A program made the translations under genes and the position numbers. The notes under the pieces were generated by a model. That model searched no databases and was not told the DNA's origin. It saw nothing but the letters and a program-made list of their open reading frames with translations. From Acholeplasmatales bacterium (lineage in GTDB: Bacteria > Bacillota_I > Bacilli_A > Acholeplasmatales > Anaeroplasmataceae), in the NCBI GenBank assembly GCA_017454375.1, contig JAFTDB010000021.1, positions 1-60,430 of the forward strand: DNA of 60,430 nucleotides. The letters run 5' to 3'. Of the stretch, positions 18,334 through 27,267 are shown piece by piece (within the stretch, counting starts at the first letter, position 1; each line of letters starts with the position of its first letter).

Positions 18334-18347
18334 TGAAAACGTTTTTC
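18334..18347. promoter_or_regulatory. cre-like site (CcpA) next to the -35
   Basis: Plus strand TGAAAACGTTTTTC has the TGNAARCG left half of a catabolite-responsive element and a slightly off right half. It abuts the -35 hexamer, where CcpA binding would block RNA polymerase. A similar sequence near 266-281 has no sugar gene beside it. Confidence 0.45.
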
Positions 18348-18363
18348 TTTTTTTAAAAAAATT

Positions 18364-18397
18364 ATAAAAAAAATTGAGAGGTTGTCCTCTCAATTTT
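18364..18397 (-). terminator. terminator of the 382-residue membrane protein gene
   Basis: AAAATTGAGAGG/CCTCTCAATTTT (18370-18381 and 18386-18397) with loop TTGT, followed on the minus strand by T8. The stem overlaps the stop codon of the gene. Confidence 0.9.
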
Positions 18398-19544
18398 ATT
18401 CTGACTCTTCAGTCTCACTATCTTTTGGTTCTTCTATGTTCTTTGGCTTGTATTCTGGTTGTTTCTTTTTATAATTCTCAGGTAATTTATTAGGTACATA
18501 TCTTTGTTTTTGACCTCTATTACCACGAATTCTTTCAATCAAGCCTTTAATTCTCTTCATTTCAAATAATAATAAATATAATAAAATGATAACTACCACA
18601 AAAATACTCATTACACCAACAGTTGGCCATACTGCACTGCTACCAAGTACTTCACCCTCAGTATAGGCAATTAAGTATTTATCATATGGTGCTTGTTTAG
18701 ATTGAGCCTTTGTCTTCCATTCATTCATTCTTGCTTCATATGTTGTATATGCTGCATCATATTCTTCTTTAGTCTTAGTCTTTGGATTAGAATTATATCC
18801 ATCAGATACAGGCATAAATACATTATATAATGTACATAGATCTTGAATATCAGTGAAGAATTGCTCAGTGAAGCCAAAATTAAATGCTACATTATTAGCT
18901 AATTGTGTTACACCTTCATTATTAATAATATTATAAGAATCAATATTCATGTTAGTTGCTGACTTGATTGCTCTAATATCAGTTTCAGTTAATACTACTC
19001 TATAGAATCCCCAGTTCTTACCGAAGTTGATATATTCTCTTTCATTATGAAGAGTATAATCTTCTGGTTTAGTTATCTTATCCTTATCCATATAATCTTT
19101 TTCATTAATAGTTGTAGATATTCTTAATTTAAAGTCATATGTCTTAGCAGGATTTACTGAATTATCATATAATCTAATACCAGTTAAGTTTGATGAGTTA
19201 ACATCGTTTGTAGCAAATTTAACATTAGTCATAATAAAGTAATATGCTTTATCATAGCTATGATGATAATATGGGATACTTGTAGAGCTTCCTGCAGATA
19301 CTTCTTGTGTACCATTATATACAACTAAATTGAAGTTTTCTCCTTCATATGTATATATAGGTGTACTATCGAAGTAACCACAATATGTTCTAACTAATTC
19401 ATTATATTGTTTGTTTTTGATATAATCTTGTGTTTTTGCATATATTGCAGAATAGGCATTTGAGCGGTATGTTACAATACCAAAGATAACACCTATGATA
19501 CCTGCAAATACAAAATATAATATTTTTAATAGAATTCTAACCAT
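18396..19544 (-). CDS. bitopic membrane protein of unknown function
   Basis: I do not recognise the family. It has a hydrophobic segment at about residues 4-23 (ILLKILYFVFAGIIGVIFGI). A soluble stretch of about 270 residues probably lies outside the cell; it contains a beta-rich part (YTYEGENFNLVVYNGTQ) and conserved-looking blocks KNWGFYRVVLTETDI and NVAFNFGFTEQFF. A second membrane segment lies near residues 297-320 (VGVMSIFVVVIILLYLLLFE), and the cytoplasmic tail is basic, then acidic and proline/lysine rich. GAGGA precedes the ATG. It is transcribed alone, with its own terminator, between the galactoside operon and tRNA-His. Confidence 0.7.
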   Translation of the reverse strand: MVRILLKILYFVFAGIIGVIFGIVTYRSNAYSAIYAKTQDYIKNKQYNELVRTYCGYFDSTPIYTYEGENFNLVVYNGTQEVSAGSSTSIPYYHHSYDKAYYFIMTNVKFATNDVNSSNLTGIRLYDNSVNPAKTYDFKLRISTTINEKDYMDKDKITKPEDYTLHNEREYINFGKNWGFYRVVLTETDIRAIKSATNMNIDSYNIINNEGVTQLANNVAFNFGFTEQFFTDIQDLCTLYNVFMPVSDGYNSNPKTKTKEEYDAAYTTYEARMNEWKTKAQSKQAPYDKYLIAYTEGEVLGSSAVWPTVGVMSIFVVVIILLYLLLFEMKRIKGLIERIRGNRGQKQRYVPNKLPENYKKKQPEYKPKNIEEPKDSETEESE

Positions 19545-19615
19545 TTTTCTAATCCTCTATTTTTATACGTATCGATATGATTTTATCATTTTTTTGATTT
19601 TTTTCAACATTGTTA

Positions 19616-19643
19616 TTTACAAAATAATAAAATTGTGTATAAT
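19616..19643 (+). promoter_or_regulatory. promoter of tRNA-His
   Basis: TTTACA (19616-19621), a 16-base spacer, TATAAT (19638-19643) preceded by TGTG. The predicted start is about 10 bases before the tRNA. Confidence 0.78.
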
Positions 19644-19660
19644 AGAAAAGGCAATTTGAT

Positions 19661-19737
19661 GGCGCATGTGGTGAAGTGGTTAACACGGCGGATTGTGGCT
19701 CCGTTATGCGCAGGTTCGATCCCTGTTATGCGCCCCA
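19661..19737 (+). tRNA. tRNA-His (anticodon GTG)
   Basis: Cloverleaf reads GCGCATG/TATGCGC acceptor with the extra G-1 opposite C73 that marks tRNA-His. The D stem is GTG/CAC, the anticodon stem GCGGA/TCCGT has loop TTGTGGC (anticodon GTG), and the T arm is GCAGG-TTCGATC-CCTGT. CCA is encoded (19735-19737). A terminator follows at once. Confidence 0.96.
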
Positions 19738-19748
19738 GATTAGATATT

Positions 19749-19773
19749 AAAGTCCCAATCGGGACTTTTTTTC
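19749..19773 (+). terminator. terminator after tRNA-His
   Basis: AAAGTCCC (19749-19756), loop AATC, GGGACTTT (19761-19768) and a T-run. It also lies just beyond the stop of the converging CotH gene. Confidence 0.88.
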
Positions 19774-21327
19774 TTATCCAATCAATGCTAATTTCTGTCT
19801 AAAATAAGATTCAGGAGCATTATTATACTCTGCTGGAGCATTGCCTTTATCAATATTTACTATATTATTATAATTGTTATATATAATGTTATATACATTA
19901 TTTTCAAAGCTATTGTTGTTTAATACGCTAGAGGCAATAGCTTTTATTTTATTCTGATATGCCATTTGAGCACTACTTTCTGATTTAAAGATAGTTTTCT
20001 TTAAAAGATTACTCTTATTGTTATCACCTTGTAGATTCCAATAATCATTATATCTTTTATTTACCATATCATTATTCTTAGCTTGGATACCGAAGCATCT
20101 ATCCATATCATATGGAATGAAATATGCTTTACCATTATCTCCAAAATAAAGATAATAATTATTTGAATCATATAGGAAGTTATCCCAGTCACCTGTAAAA
20201 TATTGAATAGCCATGAATGTATAGAAATAATCTTCATCCATATAATCAGCAAGTGTTGATGACAAATCAGTTTCACTTGAATTAATCCACTCTAAGAAGT
20301 TCTTCATCATTACATGTTTTGACTTCTTCTTATTTGTCTTTAAATCATATGACATTGGTTGATCACCCTTATAGATTGTTGTATCAACACCATAAGCATT
20401 AGCTGTTGTATGATTTAGTGTAGGCATACCTGTTTCTTTTCCATATGTAGCTTTATATAAATCACCATCATCATTACCTTCAAAATAACGATGAACGAAA
20501 TATTTATCTACTGGTTCATATATCTTATATAAAGGATCAACACTTGATGATGTATTTTGATTAACAAAATTAACTACACCTAAGGTTGTGTTTTGAGCCT
20601 TTATACCATTATCCTTGTATACCTTAGCAGCATAAACATCTCTTGAATATGATGCATCACCCTCACGGTTGAATTTAATTTCAAGGCCACCTAGTGAAAA
20701 GAATGTTCTATCTTTTCTAACCTTTCTAGCGTTAGAATCAGTCCATACCTTTCTTTCACTTGCTGTATATTCTTCTTCATCATCAAATGTTTCATCAAAT
20801 GATAATTTATAAGAAGCATTATTTGCTATTTCATTACCATTCATAAATGAAGCTCTAGATGTATTACCCTTCATTCTAATTCCAACTTCATCTATTTCAC
20901 TTTCAAGAATATCACCATTTGGATAAGTTATCTTAACCTTGAATGAATCAGCCATACGATATGTATTACGCATATAATCATCATTTATCTTTTTTAATTC
21001 TGAATTAGATATATTTATACTTAATTCAACCTTATTATTTAAATCAAATAAATCATCATAATATAATGCTGTGTCTACATTGACAAGTTGTGTTGTAGAT
21101 GTAGATGTTGTAATAGTTGTCGTAGTGGTCGGTTCTACTCTTGTTGTAGTAGTTGTAGGAGCTACTGTTGTTGTCCTTGTAGTAGTCATACCAGTCTTAG
21201 TAGTTGTGGTAGTTGGAGTTACTGCAGTAGTTCCTGTAGTTGTTGGATTAATTAAATTATCCAAAAAAGAGCATGATGTTAGTATTAATAATGAAACTGG
21301 TAATAACATTAATAATTTCTTTTTCAT
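19774..21327 (-). CDS. CotH-kinase-like secreted lipoprotein with Thr-rich linker
   Basis: Lipobox ILTSC near residue 19 marks a membrane-anchored lipoprotein. Residues of about 27-82 are a threonine-rich linker. The rest matches the CotH family, atypical protein kinases first known from Bacillus spore coats: RMKGNTSR, FSLGGLEIKFNREGDASYSRD, GVVNFV, YEPVDKYFVHRYF, then DWDNFLYDSNNYYLYF and YFIPYDMDRCFG near residue 409, where the DMDRCFG Asp residues are metal/ATP ligands in the family. The length is 517 aa. AGGAGG precedes the ATG. Being extracellular, it could phosphorylate or anchor other surface proteins or polysaccharides; CotH-type domains are also frequent next to cellulosomal dockerins. 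It lies downstream of the giant CvpA-like gene, with a weak hairpin between. Confidence 0.85.
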   Translation of the reverse strand: MKKKLLMLLPVSLLILTSCSFLDNLINPTTTGTTAVTPTTTTTKTGMTTTRTTTVAPTTTTTRVEPTTTTTITTSTSTTQLVNVDTALYYDDLFDLNNKVELSINISNSELKKINDDYMRNTYRMADSFKVKITYPNGDILESEIDEVGIRMKGNTSRASFMNGNEIANNASYKLSFDETFDDEEEYTASERKVWTDSNARKVRKDRTFFSLGGLEIKFNREGDASYSRDVYAAKVYKDNGIKAQNTTLGVVNFVNQNTSSSVDPLYKIYEPVDKYFVHRYFEGNDDGDLYKATYGKETGMPTLNHTTANAYGVDTTIYKGDQPMSYDLKTNKKKSKHVMMKNFLEWINSSETDLSSTLADYMDEDYFYTFMAIQYFTGDWDNFLYDSNNYYLYFGDNGKAYFIPYDMDRCFGIQAKNNDMVNKRYNDYWNLQGDNNKSNLLKKTIFKSESSAQMAYQNKIKAIASSVLNNNSFENNVYNIIYNNYNNIVNIDKGNAPAEYNNAPESYFRQKLALIG

Positions 21328-21344
21328 AATTCCTCCTAGTCGTT

Positions 21345-21376
21345 ATAAAAGCATAAGGAAAAACCTATGCCTTTAT
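21345..21376 (-). terminator. hairpin after the 1799-residue gene
   Basis: On the minus strand AAAGGCATAGG, loop TTTTT, CCTTATGCTTTT. The stem has one bulge and the T-run is short, so some read-through into the CotH gene is likely. Confidence 0.5.
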
Positions 21377-21393
21377 ATTTATTGTTTTACTGA

Positions 21394-24300
21394 TTAAGCT
21401 TTAAGCGCGTAATCAGTTCCTGGTGTCATTGTTGGAATATTATTAATAATTGCAACAAACGCTAAAATTTCATCAGAAGTTAATTCATCAATAGATGTTG
21501 AAGTTGCATTTAAGATGTTTACAACTTGAATACTATTTGCTAATTCAAACATATGATTACAATCTGGCGCTAGTGGATTAACATCTGTTGTTACAATAAA
21601 GTTATAAACAACATCTTCTATATTATTCTCATCTTTATATTCATTAGAGAATGAAATAGTGATATTTGCTTGAAGCAATCTAATACTATCATATTTTATT
21701 CCACCAACATTGTATGAAGTTACTACATCACTAACAATACAACGTAATACGCTAGATTTCAAAATAGTATGTTGATCATCAGTTGTTAAATCCTTAATAG
21801 TATCAAAGCTAATGTTAGCATCGAATGATTCGCCAGATGTCAACTTGTTAAATGCGACAATTAAATTCTTAATTTCTGTTGCTGTTAATACTGCTAAGTT
21901 ATTTCCAGCTAAATCTTCATCAAGTAATACATATGTTGCATTATTTGAAACATATACTGGTTGTGTTGGATTATTATCATTTTTAATATTTCTAGTAATG
22001 TTAGCACGAAGAATTGTACTAGCAGCAATTAATGTTGAATTACTTAAAATAGTAGCATCTGGTTTTAGAGTAGAGGCATCAAATGATGCAGAGCCACCGA
22101 ATGCAACAAATGCGTTAAGTAAGTTTTCTAGTTCAGTATCATTGATGTAATTAGCAGTTGCAGAGTATGCAGCTGTAGAATCAATTAATACTGACTTAGG
22201 TACTACGATATTTACATTATCAACAACATTCTTAGAAATAGTTGCTTTTAAGATTGTTGATGCCATGATTGCAGTTACCTTAGTATTATCCATAACTACA
22301 TCATCAATACTAAATCCATTAATTGATGAGCCAAATGATTTAGCTGATGTTAATAATGCTTCTAATTCAGTAGCTGAAATAATATTAGAAGATTCAGCAT
22401 AAACATGTGTAGGATCAGCAAGTGTAGATGCTGGAACAACCATACTACCATTATTAACTACATTCTTTGATACTGTAGCCATTAGGATGTATGAGCCTAA
22501 AATGTATGTAATAGTTTCATCATCAATAACTAGGTTTGTAGCATTAAATGTATTGAAATTATCAATATGTAGATGGTTAAGCATTCTCTTCATATTTACA
22601 AATTCAAGCATGTTGTAGAAATAAATACCTGTTGTACCAAATTCAAATTTAGCACTATCATGATCAACTATAGTAGCTGATGAATCAAATACAGATTTAG
22701 CATTTGTTGATAATAGATCAATTGTGATATTTGATTCATAAAGCTTTGTAAGATCAAATGCTTCATCAAGAATAGTATTAGTTAATGAAGATGTATCAAT
22801 AGTTGTTACATCAGTAATACCGATATAATTTAATGTATCAATGATGCTTGCTACTTCATTCTTCTTATAATATTTCTTATTTAATACTGTATGATTATCA
22901 TAAGCAGATTCAATTACAGCTTGATGTACACCAGCATCAGTTAATGCTGTATCTAGCTTATCCTTTAATATGAATACAATAATTACTGATAAATATAATT
23001 TATCTAGCTTAGTACCCTTAGAAGGATCAGTTGAATCATAATTGTTATTTAATGTTAATATCTTAGTCTTAACATCATCAGCATCAAAGTTAGTTGCATC
23101 AGTGATTTCTAGAATACTCATAGCATCTAATAGTACTGATACTTCTGTTTCCTTATACACCTTAACAGTTGTTGTTAAGTTATCCTTAACAGCTACTGAA
23201 TCTCTAACATCAGTTGCAACAACTGTACTAGTTAATACTTCATCAAGCTTATCAGCTAAGATACACTTAATAATATCTGAGCCATATAATACTTGAAGTG
23301 TAGATTTATTATTGTATGCAGGAAGTGGATTATTGAATGTATTGATTTCAGATAAGATGTCATCAATTGCAACATTTGTTACATCTAGATTAAGTACATT
23401 CGCAGAATCTACTATTGCAGAAACCTCTGCTTGTGTATATGCTAAATAATTAGGGTCTGTAAGGTGTGCTTCATCATAAGATGTCTTGATGGCATCAAGG
23501 ATACCAACACGACCTGCTGATAAAACATCAGCAAATGATTCATCTAGCATATCAGTTATAGTTAACCAAATAATTATAGATCTATGACAGATTTCTAATT
23601 TAGATTTTTCCACATCAGCATCAGATGCACCATTTAATCCCTTAATTGATTCTAATGCAGAATCCTTTACAGCATCAGAATCAGCTAGATCTACTGTATC
23701 TAGATCGATAATCTCACTGATACCAGTAATTAAGTCACCTAATTCTTCATGCCATGGGCTTGTATGAGTGTAATTATAAATTGCTGTTGTAGATTCAGCT
23801 AAATCAAATAAATCAGTTGGAATATATAATACTGTTGAAATACCTTCTGCATTACATAAGTAATTAACGAATGTAGCACAAATGATATCACATTCAAGCA
23901 TTGTATCTTTGTGATTTGCAAAGTTAGCAACAACTTGTGCTGGAGAAATTTCAGATAATGATTCACCAACAATCAAATCAGTTGAAGCAATAATAAAATC
24001 AGTTATTTCTTGTTTATTAATCAAATATGGAATTGAATCATCAGTTAATGCGATTCTATGTTCATTAGGAATAATTAAAGTAATACTACCTAAATTTAAA
24101 GTAGATAATAAATTAGATACTGTGTAATGAATTACCTTTGATGATAATAAATCATTAAGCTCATCTTCATCTAAATCTTGGACTGCTTCTACTATCTTAG
24201 TTTGAATATCTGTTGAAGTATTAGTAAATGTAGATACCTTAAAACCAGATGCCTTAATAGAATGAATTAAACGATATGTTTCACCAGGAACAAGCTCTTC

Positions 24301-26793
24301 GCCTTCAGTCTTTGATAACCAACCATCTAGGCTTGTAGCTAAGTCAGTAGGTAATTTAATTTGTTCAATTCCTGATAGCTTATTCTTTAAGATATTAGAA
24401 ATACTACCTTCAATGATTACAGAATCTAAAATAGCTAATGCATCAGTTTGTTCAATGAAGTGATCAATATCGTATTGGTATTCACCCTCATTAATGAAAT
24501 CAAGAATAGAATCTGATAATTCACTAACTGCTTCTACGATATTTACTATTTCATCCTTCTTAATTAGGTTAACATATTCACCATCAACTTCTGTTAATAC
24601 AGAATTAGGAATATATAATTCAAAATCAGAGCTTATTCTCTTGTGATCAATTAATAAGCCAGATAGTACACTTCTTACAATTGTTGATGAAGCAACTGAA
24701 TCAATAATTCTATTGCCTGCAGAGTCATTCTCTGTTAATGAAGTAATTAAATTGAATAGATTATTAATACTAATATCGCTTGCTTGGCCTTGAGAATCTA
24801 AGATGGCCTTAAATTCCATTCTGAAGTTATTATTTCTTAACATCTTTTCAAAGCTATCAAGTAGATTATACATCTCACCCTTAGTTTCGCCTTGATTAAC
24901 AAATTTAATATTATCAGGAATATAGATACTTGAAGATAAGTTCTTTAATCCACCAAATACCATTTTATTAATTGAACTAATTTGAAGTAATAAATCAGCA
25001 AGTGAAGATTCAGCAAGTGCATTCTTAATGTTTTGATATTCTACTATATTTTCAGCACTATGCTCGCCTTCAAATATATTAAGAATTAATTCAATTAAAA
25101 CATTCTTGTCTTTATAATCCTTAGTTGGATCATATACATTCTTACCAAGCTTAACAACTGAAACACCAACATCTAATAATTTTTGGATTTCAAATACCCA
25201 GTCAGTTTCAGTAGTTGTATTAGCTGATAATAATTTATCAATACTCTCTGCTTTACTATTTTGTCCTGTAACACTATTTAGTGCGTTATTGAATTGATTT
25301 TCATATACATAAGTATAGATTCTTTGAAGAACAGGATTAACTTCTTGTTTTCTATTTGCATCATTTAATATAGATAGAGATTTTAGGTATGGTAATACTT
25401 GTTCAGAAATATTTAATAGTGCTGATACATCAGGTTTATCTGTTTTCATATTAGCAATATTCAATGATATTACGCCAATTGCTAGCTTTAATAAGCCTTT
25501 TGTATCATCTTTTGATAATAGATGAGATGCTGTAAGACATGGCTTATCACCAACTGAAGTACCTGCATCTAATAATTCCTTTTCAGCTGCAATCTTTGGA
25601 GATAGGTAGCCCTTCTTAAATAAGATTTTTAATAACTCGCCACCATCACCTTCAATTTTTAATTCATCAATATGGGCAGAAATTGAGTCAACTAATGCAA
25701 GTGCGAAGTCTGCAAAATAATGTCCAGCCTCAAATTCATCAATCATTTTGTTAAATTCAGTTTGGAATGCTTCTTTTTGCATTATTTCTGTTACAACATT
25801 AAGTATTTCATTTTGACTCTTATTAGGATCAGAGAATAATGTTTTTAATTCTTCTCCGCCATGCTTAACAAGTAAATCAATTGACTTAGTTGCAAAGCCT
25901 GTATAAGAACCAATTTCTTCTGTTGTTCTAAAGTTTATTACCTTTCCGTCTTTTTCATATGTACTACTAAATACTAAGTCAGTAGCATATAGATAGTATG
26001 GAAGACCATTTTTATTCTTTAATAAATTTAAAACCTTGAATATACCATTGTTACCATAGCTAGCAATACCAGTATAGATATCATAATATTGATTCATTTG
26101 TTCATTACCGAAATCCATCTTATCATATGTTTTTTCTCCACTATCACCTACTGCGATAAAGAAGAATGAACCAATGAATGAAATGATAATTAAACCCGAT
26201 GCTAAACCTCTAAGTGTTCCTACTAGCATACCAAGAAGTGGATGCTTGGAATATGGATGCTTAGTCTTTAATTCAGCATAAGCTTTTTCTCTTTTAGCTT
26301 TATGTCTTCTTTCTGGGTAGAAGATTAAATAGATTAAGTAGAAAATGAAAACTAATAATAGATATGCAACCATTACTACTATTGCTAATACTAATCTTAA
26401 TGCCATATTAGCAAGTGTCGCAATATATGCACCATTTTCACTTAGCACTGCTTTTACACCCTCACCATAGTTATTCATGTTCTTGGATAAAAGCTCAATC
26501 ATTATTGCAGTGAAGGTTGTGTTTTCTTCTGCAACACCCAACTGTCTTTGTAATCCTCCAGCTCCCATAAAGTTATTTGTGATAGATACAATTGCTCCAT
26601 CAGTTTGTGGATTATTAACAATTATCGCATATGCAATTGTTAATCCAGCAAAAATAACTAATGCGTGGATTCCTAATATTAGACTTTTTCTAAAGCCTCT
26701 TATTAGACCAAAGATTATTCCAAAGATCAAAAATAAAAGAAAAATTGATAATGGAACAACCCAAATCAACAACTTAATTATCTCAGTATTCAT
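21394..26793 (-). CDS. giant CvpA-like membrane protein with C-terminal helical repeat array
   Basis: 1799 aa. The N-terminal 210 residues hold four or so membrane segments (LLIWVVPLSIFLLFLIFGII, LILGIHALVIFAGLTIAYAI, LVLAIVVMVAYLLLVFIFYL and, after HPLLGMLVGTLRG, LIIISFIGSFFFIAVG). The GLIRGFRKS turn after segment 1 and the LGMLVGTLRG segment resemble CvpA (colicin V production) proteins. About 1580 residues follow that are likely extracellular, alpha-helical and acidic, with no Cys-rich or sugar-binding motif I know. From about residue 690 there are roughly 11 divergent repeats of 80-105 residues. The best copies are near residues 1431, 1511, 1589 and 1678, with a core like ASTILKATISKNVV..N..IVVP.S and later AT-ELE-LL. 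TAGGAGG precedes the start. Its role is unknown; an outside-facing tether or adhesion stalk is a guess. Confidence 0.72.
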   Translation of the reverse strand: MNTEIIKLLIWVVPLSIFLLFLIFGIIFGLIRGFRKSLILGIHALVIFAGLTIAYAIIVNNPQTDGAIVSITNNFMGAGGLQRQLGVAEENTTFTAIMIELLSKNMNNYGEGVKAVLSENGAYIATLANMALRLVLAIVVMVAYLLLVFIFYLIYLIFYPERRHKAKREKAYAELKTKHPYSKHPLLGMLVGTLRGLASGLIIISFIGSFFFIAVGDSGEKTYDKMDFGNEQMNQYYDIYTGIASYGNNGIFKVLNLLKNKNGLPYYLYATDLVFSSTYEKDGKVINFRTTEEIGSYTGFATKSIDLLVKHGGEELKTLFSDPNKSQNEILNVVTEIMQKEAFQTEFNKMIDEFEAGHYFADFALALVDSISAHIDELKIEGDGGELLKILFKKGYLSPKIAAEKELLDAGTSVGDKPCLTASHLLSKDDTKGLLKLAIGVISLNIANMKTDKPDVSALLNISEQVLPYLKSLSILNDANRKQEVNPVLQRIYTYVYENQFNNALNSVTGQNSKAESIDKLLSANTTTETDWVFEIQKLLDVGVSVVKLGKNVYDPTKDYKDKNVLIELILNIFEGEHSAENIVEYQNIKNALAESSLADLLLQISSINKMVFGGLKNLSSSIYIPDNIKFVNQGETKGEMYNLLDSFEKMLRNNNFRMEFKAILDSQGQASDISINNLFNLITSLTENDSAGNRIIDSVASSTIVRSVLSGLLIDHKRISSDFELYIPNSVLTEVDGEYVNLIKKDEIVNIVEAVSELSDSILDFINEGEYQYDIDHFIEQTDALAILDSVIIEGSISNILKNKLSGIEQIKLPTDLATSLDGWLSKTEGEELVPGETYRLIHSIKASGFKVSTFTNTSTDIQTKIVEAVQDLDEDELNDLLSSKVIHYTVSNLLSTLNLGSITLIIPNEHRIALTDDSIPYLINKQEITDFIIASTDLIVGESLSEISPAQVVANFANHKDTMLECDIICATFVNYLCNAEGISTVLYIPTDLFDLAESTTAIYNYTHTSPWHEELGDLITGISEIIDLDTVDLADSDAVKDSALESIKGLNGASDADVEKSKLEICHRSIIIWLTITDMLDESFADVLSAGRVGILDAIKTSYDEAHLTDPNYLAYTQAEVSAIVDSANVLNLDVTNVAIDDILSEINTFNNPLPAYNNKSTLQVLYGSDIIKCILADKLDEVLTSTVVATDVRDSVAVKDNLTTTVKVYKETEVSVLLDAMSILEITDATNFDADDVKTKILTLNNNYDSTDPSKGTKLDKLYLSVIIVFILKDKLDTALTDAGVHQAVIESAYDNHTVLNKKYYKKNEVASIIDTLNYIGITDVTTIDTSSLTNTILDEAFDLTKLYESNITIDLLSTNAKSVFDSSATIVDHDSAKFEFGTTGIYFYNMLEFVNMKRMLNHLHIDNFNTFNATNLVIDDETITYILGSYILMATVSKNVVNNGSMVVPASTLADPTHVYAESSNIISATELEALLTSAKSFGSSINGFSIDDVVMDNTKVTAIMASTILKATISKNVVDNVNIVVPKSVLIDSTAAYSATANYINDTELENLLNAFVAFGGSASFDASTLKPDATILSNSTLIAASTILRANITRNIKNDNNPTQPVYVSNNATYVLLDEDLAGNNLAVLTATEIKNLIVAFNKLTSGESFDANISFDTIKDLTTDDQHTILKSSVLRCIVSDVVTSYNVGGIKYDSIRLLQANITISFSNEYKDENNIEDVVYNFIVTTDVNPLAPDCNHMFELANSIQVVNILNATSTSIDELTSDEILAFVAIINNIPTMTPGTDYALKA

Positions 26794-26943
26794 ACCTAAT
26801 ACCTCCTAAATTAGAGTTTTCTATTATGTTTTATTTTACCTTCTTTTAAATCTTTTTACAATAAATAAATATTTATTGTATATAAAACCAATCAAATTTT
26901 CTTAATTTTATATTAAAATTAATAGGCAAGAATAAAATTATCC

Positions 26944-26972
26944 TTGCAATTCAATATTCATTGTGATAAACT
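26944..26972 (+). promoter_or_regulatory. promoter of tRNA-Trp
   Basis: TTGCAA (26944-26949), a 17-base spacer and TAAACT (26967-26972) with an extended TGA just upstream; transcription would start a few bases before the tRNA. The rest of 26794-26943 shows no gene. Confidence 0.6.
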
Positions 26973-26983
26973 ATTCTTCGACT

Positions 26984-27058
26984 AGGGGCATATTGTCAAT
27001 GGTAGCAAGCCGGTCTCCAAAACCGTTAGTGAGGGTTCGAATCCTTCTGCCCCTGCCA
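26984..27058 (+). tRNA. tRNA-Trp (anticodon CCA)
   Basis: Acceptor AGGGGCA/TGCCCCT, discriminator G, encoded CCA. D arm TTGT...GCAA, anticodon loop CTCCAAA gives CCA, T arm has GAGGG-TTCGAAT-CCTTC. Only the Trp codon TGG is read, in keeping with TGA being used as a stop. Confidence 0.96.
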
Positions 27059-27073
27059 CTTAAAAAATCGCAC

Positions 27074-27112
27074 AGCTAAGCCGTTTTTAAGGTTTGGCTT
27101 TTTATTTTATTT
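27074..27112 (+). terminator. terminator after tRNA-Trp
   Basis: AGCTAAGCC (27074-27082), loop GTTTTTAA, GGTTTGGCT (27091-27099), then TTTATTTTATTT. Two G-T pairs are in the stem. Confidence 0.7.
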
Positions 27113-27165
27113 ATCCATAAACATCAAAAATTCTTCAAAATTCAATGTATTTTTCAATGTGAATT

Positions 27166-27222
27166 AAAAAAACTGAACAACAAGGCCATTAGCTGACCTA
27201 GAAATTCAGTTTTTTATTTTTT
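27166..27222. terminator. long AT-rich hairpin, probable bidirectional terminator
   Basis: AAAAAACTGAA (27166-27176) pairs with TTCAGTTTTTT (27205-27215), giving T-runs in both directions. It would end the PI-PLC-like gene on the minus strand and catch read-through from tRNA-Trp. 27113-27165 and 27223-27267 show nothing else. Confidence 0.5.
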
Positions 27223-27267
27223 TCATTTTTTTACTTATTTTTAATAAATATAAAAGGGCTAGAATCA

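Noticed and set aside
21071..21397. Val-rich frame on the plus strand opposite the CotH linker (similar ones at 45018-45398 and 45989-46255)
   Set aside because: They are antisense translations of the Thr-rich linkers (ACT/ACA read backwards as GTA/GTT/GTG); no ribosome site and the real genes are on the other strand.
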